Source: Labyrinthula sp. Ha
Taxonomy: Eukaryota > Sar > Bigyra > Labyrinthulida > Labyrinthulaceae
Direction: 5' to 3'
DNA length: 64,000 nt
Assembly: GCA_015227615.1 (NCBI GenBank)
Contig: JAALGZ010000001.1
Coordinates: 2,666,001 to 2,730,000 of the forward strand
The notes beneath the pieces are model-generated. The model was not told the DNA's origin. It made no database searches and saw only the letters and a list, made by a program, of their open reading frames with translations. Shown here one piece after another: positions 60,141-64,000 of this stretch (its first letter is position 1; every line of letters begins with the position of its first letter). Both the position numbers and the translations under genes were made by a program.

Positions 60141-61679
60141 ATGTCTCAATCAGAAGAAGTTCTATCAGCTATAACAGACTCCGTTTCGGGAGTCTTCACA
60201 AACAGCTATGACGCAGACGCCTTCTGGATCCTGTTTTCTGGGTTTCTCGTTTTTTTCATGCACGCAGGGTTTGCCATGCTCGAAGCTGGATCTGTCAGAG
60301 CAAAGAACAAAGTGAACATTCTATTTAAAAATATTGGAACTGTGACGATTGGTGGAGTGGCTTACTTTCTTTTGGGATACGGGATCGCTTACGGAGAGGC
60401 AGACAACAACTCCTTCCTAGGAACTTCCAAATTCGCAGGAGCTGATTTCAGTCAATCCAGAGGATCCGTCGGATTAGGCATTGATAGCTCGAACGACAGA
60501 AGAGACTTCTTCTTCCAGTATGCTTTCTGTGTAACTGCAGCAACGATCACCTCTGGAGCAGTAGCAGGAAGGATTAAATTAGAAGGGTACTTTCTTGTAG
60601 CTTTGGTGTTAACAGCATTCGTCTACCCAGTAGTTTCTCACTGGGTATGGAGCTCAACTGGATTTCTTTCCGCTTTTAAATCTGAACAAGAAGATTTCAT
60701 TTTAAGTGGAGTAAATCCTTTTGCATGTGGTGTTTTTGACTACGCAGGAAGTGGAGTTGTTCACATGACAGGTGGAGTTGCCGCATTCTGGGGTGCAACT
60801 ATCCTTGGACCAAGATTCGGAAGATTTGGTCCTGGAAAAGATGTTAATTTCATGCCTGGACATAATCTTGCTATTACTACTCTAGGAACTTTGATACTTT
60901 GGTTTGGATGGTTTGGATTTAACTGCGGATCAGCTTTGGCTTTTGATAGCTTGAATGTTAGCAAGGTTGCAATTACTACTGCGCTCTCTCCTGCATCTGC
61001 TTGTATTACTTCTATTATCCTTCAAAAAGCTAGAACTGGAAAATATGATCTTCCATCTGCTTTGAACTCTATTCTTGCTGGCTTAGTTGGAATTACTGCT
61101 GGATGTTCAACTGTTTCTGATTGGGCTGCTATTCCAATTGGAGTCATCTCCTGTTTCATCTACACCTACTCTGCCGAACTCCTTCTTAAGTTAAAAATTG
61201 ACGATCCTATTGGCGCATCTCCTGTTCATGGATTTTGTGGAATGTGGGGAGTTTTGTCTATCGGAATCTTCTCTACTCCTGAAGGTGTTGCAAATGCATA
61301 TAGTTGCCCAGTAGTTCCTGAATCAAGTGATGGAGATTGGTTAGATGTGCTCCCTGGATACCAAATGGCTGTTCAGGTTATTCTTGTACTTTGTATCCTT
61401 GCTTGGGTTACTGTAACTATGGTTCCTGTATTCTTTGCTCTTTTGAAACTTGGACTTTTAAGAGTTCCTGATGATGAGCAAGTTGAGGGATTAGATCAAA
61501 GTGAACACTTTGGAAAGGAATATGTTGCTAGCGAAGTTGAAGCTAAAGCAGGTATTGCAGAAGAAGTTAAAGAGGCAGAAGAAGTTGTTGAAGAGACTGA
61601 AGTGAAAGAAGCTCCTGAAGAAGAAGCAGTTCCTGCTCCAGTCAAGGTAGAAGAGAGTGAGAAAAAAGAGAGTTTGTAA
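60141..61679 (+). CDS. AMT1: AMT-family ammonium transporter
   Basis: An intronless 512-residue polytopic membrane protein of the AMT/MEP/Rh family, expected to carry NH4+/NH3 across the plasma membrane. Helix 1 begins at about residue 27 (FWILFSGFLVFFMHAGFAMLEAG). The family signature FDYAGSGVVHMTGG holds the first pore histidine (about His208) and GASPVHGFCGMWG the second (about His363). LILWFGWFGFNCGSAL is the conserved helix between them. The length and motifs match AMT1-type plant/algal proteins. The cytoplasmic C-tail (about 445-512) is very Glu/Val/Lys-rich, unlike the shorter trans-activating tail of plant AMT1. The gene is GC-richer by eye than its surroundings. It is likely controlled by nitrogen supply, but no proven element is visible. 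Confidence 0.95.
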   Translation: MSQSEEVLSAITDSVSGVFTNSYDADAFWILFSGFLVFFMHAGFAMLEAGSVRAKNKVNILFKNIGTVTIGGVAYFLLGYGIAYGEADNNSFLGTSKFAGADFSQSRGSVGLGIDSSNDRRDFFFQYAFCVTAATITSGAVAGRIKLEGYFLVALVLTAFVYPVVSHWVWSSTGFLSAFKSEQEDFILSGVNPFACGVFDYAGSGVVHMTGGVAAFWGATILGPRFGRFGPGKDVNFMPGHNLAITTLGTLILWFGWFGFNCGSALAFDSLNVSKVAITTALSPASACITSIILQKARTGKYDLPSALNSILAGLVGITAGCSTVSDWAAIPIGVISCFIYTYSAELLLKLKIDDPIGASPVHGFCGMWGVLSIGIFSTPEGVANAYSCPVVPESSDGDWLDVLPGYQMAVQVILVLCILAWVTVTMVPVFFALLKLGLLRVPDDEQVEGLDQSEHFGKEYVASEVEAKAGIAEEVKEAEEVVEETEVKEAPEEEAVPAPVKVEESEKKESL

Positions 61680-64000
61680 GTGGTTTTGACTGTATTCTGA
61701 AATGTATAGAGCTCTTAGGCAGATATATTAGTTTACAATCTCTCGTTTTTTTCGGCTATAAGTATAAGTCACTTGTCTGATTATCTTTTTGTTTCTAAAA
61801 CGATCTTCAATTGAAGACAAAAAAAAACAGAAGTTCTTTTGTAGTTTACTACAGACATCTTTGACTGGTTTGCTGCGCTTAGTCCCAGGAAAAAGGTGCT
61901 AAGGACCGGGAACTTGCTTTGCGCAATATTCTTATTATTTTCTCCGACAAAAAAAATAAGATATTCATTTTCATACTTTACTAATAATAGACCAGACTGC
62001 CTTTGTAATTGAGTGAAATAAGCCGGTCTTATTGCGCTTCGAGTTTGGATTTGCGGAGGTAAAAGCTATCTTCTGGTAATCTTTTCCCCAACTTTTTATC
62101 CGCAGAGTTTACCATAAACTGTTCATATTAGTGGTAAAGCCGAAAAGGAAGTTAGTTTTTTACACGTCCATATAAAGAGAAGTATACTTGTTGAGGATTC
62201 CCCGTCTCTCTGTACTCTGTGTATATTTGGATAAACCGGAATTTATCCTGGTTTATTTTTGTTTCCAGTACCAAGACAGTAGTACAGCCTTCTTGATATA
62301 AAATCTTGGTATTGATTCTCGGTAAGCTCGAAAAGTATTGTATAAGAAATACATATCTTTTTGACAAGAATAGTCTTACCACAAGACTAGATTAGCTTCT
62401 TTAATATTAATAAACCTATCATGCTATAAAGGAAGTTAAAATAGAAATATTCAAGTATTCTAAAATATATGAGTAATCAGGTGCGCTAAATGTTTTAAGG
62501 TTTTGTTTATGTTTCCATCTGCTACCACTTCCACTAGAAGAAAGCTGTAACTTCTTGTTCAAACAATTCAGAGCCGAAAACTTTGCGAGTCTAGTCTATA
62601 GATATACAAATTACAGTGATTCGTCATAAGCTATCGGTAGCAAACATTTTTTATGAAGTCGGTTTGTGCATGTTCTAAGTACTTGGTTCCAATTTACCAA
62701 TGAACATGGAATGGTACTTCCAATCAGCATTTTCCGCTTCTACAAGACGAAGAACAGCTGGAACACCCAACAAATAAGTTGTTGTGTATTAAATGTGACC
62801 TAATACCCGAATGTTTTAATCTCTTAGTCTATATTATCCTTTTGAAAACATGTAGAAATAAAGCATCTGAATGAGCAAGTATTTCACCTCTCTAATTAAA
62901 CTTTTAATTAGTCCTAGCCAAACCTTAAGAATCTAAGTGAAATACAACGTCAGTCACCATTGCTTTTTTTCATATGTTAATTTATTTCTATATTTACTGG
63001 TTCAAGATGGCACAATGAAAAAACGCTCTTGATGAAGATTCGAAATTGTTTAACTATTAATATTTTGAGACTGTAATTAAACTCAGTTGCATTGAGATTA
63101 GAGTTCCCCAGTAACACAACTATGAAGTAAATTCATGGATAGATATTTTGTAGCAAAGTTTCTTTTAACTTGTCGAATGGCAATTGCCTTTAATTAATCC
63201 ACCTGTTGTCTCCACAACATCGAAGTAGTTTTTACCCCATAGCTAATAGAATGTCATTACCTAGAGATTTACCCCAGCTAACTCGGTTTTTAAAATTTAA
63301 TCCTCCAAAACGTAGCTTTAGTTGCAGCTTCGACCTCCAAATCAAAAAAATGTGTGCACTTCCGGTACTACAATGTAAGGCTCAACTTCCTTAAAATTAG
63401 AGAAGAATTTAACAACAACAGAAAAAGTTAAGCCTCTAATAGGAACAAGGAATATGAGTCATCTTGGCGGATTATAAATATTCGCAAGGCTAGACTGTAT
63501 GATTTATTACATTAGATGTCATCAAGAAAGATAATAGTATGGCATATTCTTAGATTTCTATCTAAAAAGTCTATCTTTGATTTTAATTAGGCTATTTTAC
63601 AACCTCGAAGATTTCTAAACAATGTTGAAGAACCTTAATTTGTTCTTCTTTGGTTAAAAGGGAGGATGTTTTAACAGTTATTCATGGACCTATAGTAGCT
63701 AATTTCAGGTTACTAAAGATGTAAGTGGGTGCGTTGGACGTATTTTCTGAGCTTTAAGTAGGCCGAACCTTTTTTATTTTAGAAAAATAGCAATGCCCTA
63801 AACTTTAAAAATGAAGAAAAGCTTCTTATCTTTTGCGAACTCCTCTTTTGTGTTTATTTTATTCAAACCTCTTGAGGATGTCCTGTACTAAATTTGTAGG
63901 TTGTAAATAATAATATATACAATTGGACCTTAAAACATCTTCTTCAACATATAAGTTTTAATAGTATCTTCCAACCCTCTTATCTTGCTAGGGTTAACCC
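61680..64000. other. Intergenic AT-rich DNA to the window end
   Basis: No gene supported. A small stem-like pair (ctttgcgc... / ...gcgcaa) near 61870-61925 is not convincing. The window ends in AT-rich DNA. Confidence 0.5.

Noticed and set aside
1-64000. tRNA or rRNA genes, CRISPR arrays, bacterial-style operons
   Set aside because: No TTCGA/TTCAA-type loop with matching arms, no spaced direct repeats and no Shine-Dalgarno-linked gene runs were seen.

Overview
The window is AT-rich nuclear DNA of a eukaryote that uses the standard genetic code. Gene content (a VMP1-type ER protein, a PH domain joined to a calcium-dependent protein kinase, a Zn2Cys6 transcription factor with a PAS-like region, an AMT ammonium transporter, a [2Fe-2S]-type ferrochelatase, a GT64 glycosyltransferase) fits a free-living protist or alga. 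The exact lineage cannot be fixed from sequence alone. No CRISPR array, rRNA or tRNA gene was recognised.

Twelve host genes are supported. Eight of them lie in four tail-to-tail pairs whose stop codons are only 8 to 139 bp apart: GT64/VMP1 (1.4-4.2 kb), opine-dehydrogenase-like/ferrochelatase (11.5-14.2 kb), methyltransferase/SH3 protein (42.7-44.3 kb) and PH-CDPK/YqaA-like (49.8-52.7 kb). Four stand alone: a repeat protein (18.7-20.0 kb, minus), a PH/coiled-coil protein (26.7-27.5 kb), the Zn2Cys6-PAS factor (33.1-35.1 kb) and the ammonium transporter (60.1-61.7 kb). Between these islands lie several kilobases of AT-rich DNA with no gene I can support.

The most striking property is the introns. 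Reading across frame breaks against conserved protein motifs resolves 11 introns in five genes. Nine are only 27-34 bp, two are 104 and 108 bp, and all 11 end in TAG. These tiny introns hide exons from simple ORF calling. Three proteins (VMP1, ferrochelatase, Zn2Cys6-PAS factor) only become complete, and the methyltransferase only recovers its SAM motif, once they are removed.

The mobile-element content is modest: one 5'-truncated non-LTR LINE (about 8.1-11.0 kb) ending in three TAACTAT repeats, a short hAT-like transposase remnant near 45-46 kb, and two patches of decayed protein-like sequence of unrecognised family (23.4-25.2 kb minus; 53.7-54.7 kb plus). The host genes touch nitrogen uptake (AMT), amino-acid/keto-acid chemistry (opine-dehydrogenase fold), haem synthesis, Ca2+ and phosphoinositide signalling (PH-CDPK, PH protein, SH3 protein), ER/autophagy membrane biology (VMP1) and transcription. 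I see no sign that they form one pathway or operon-like unit.
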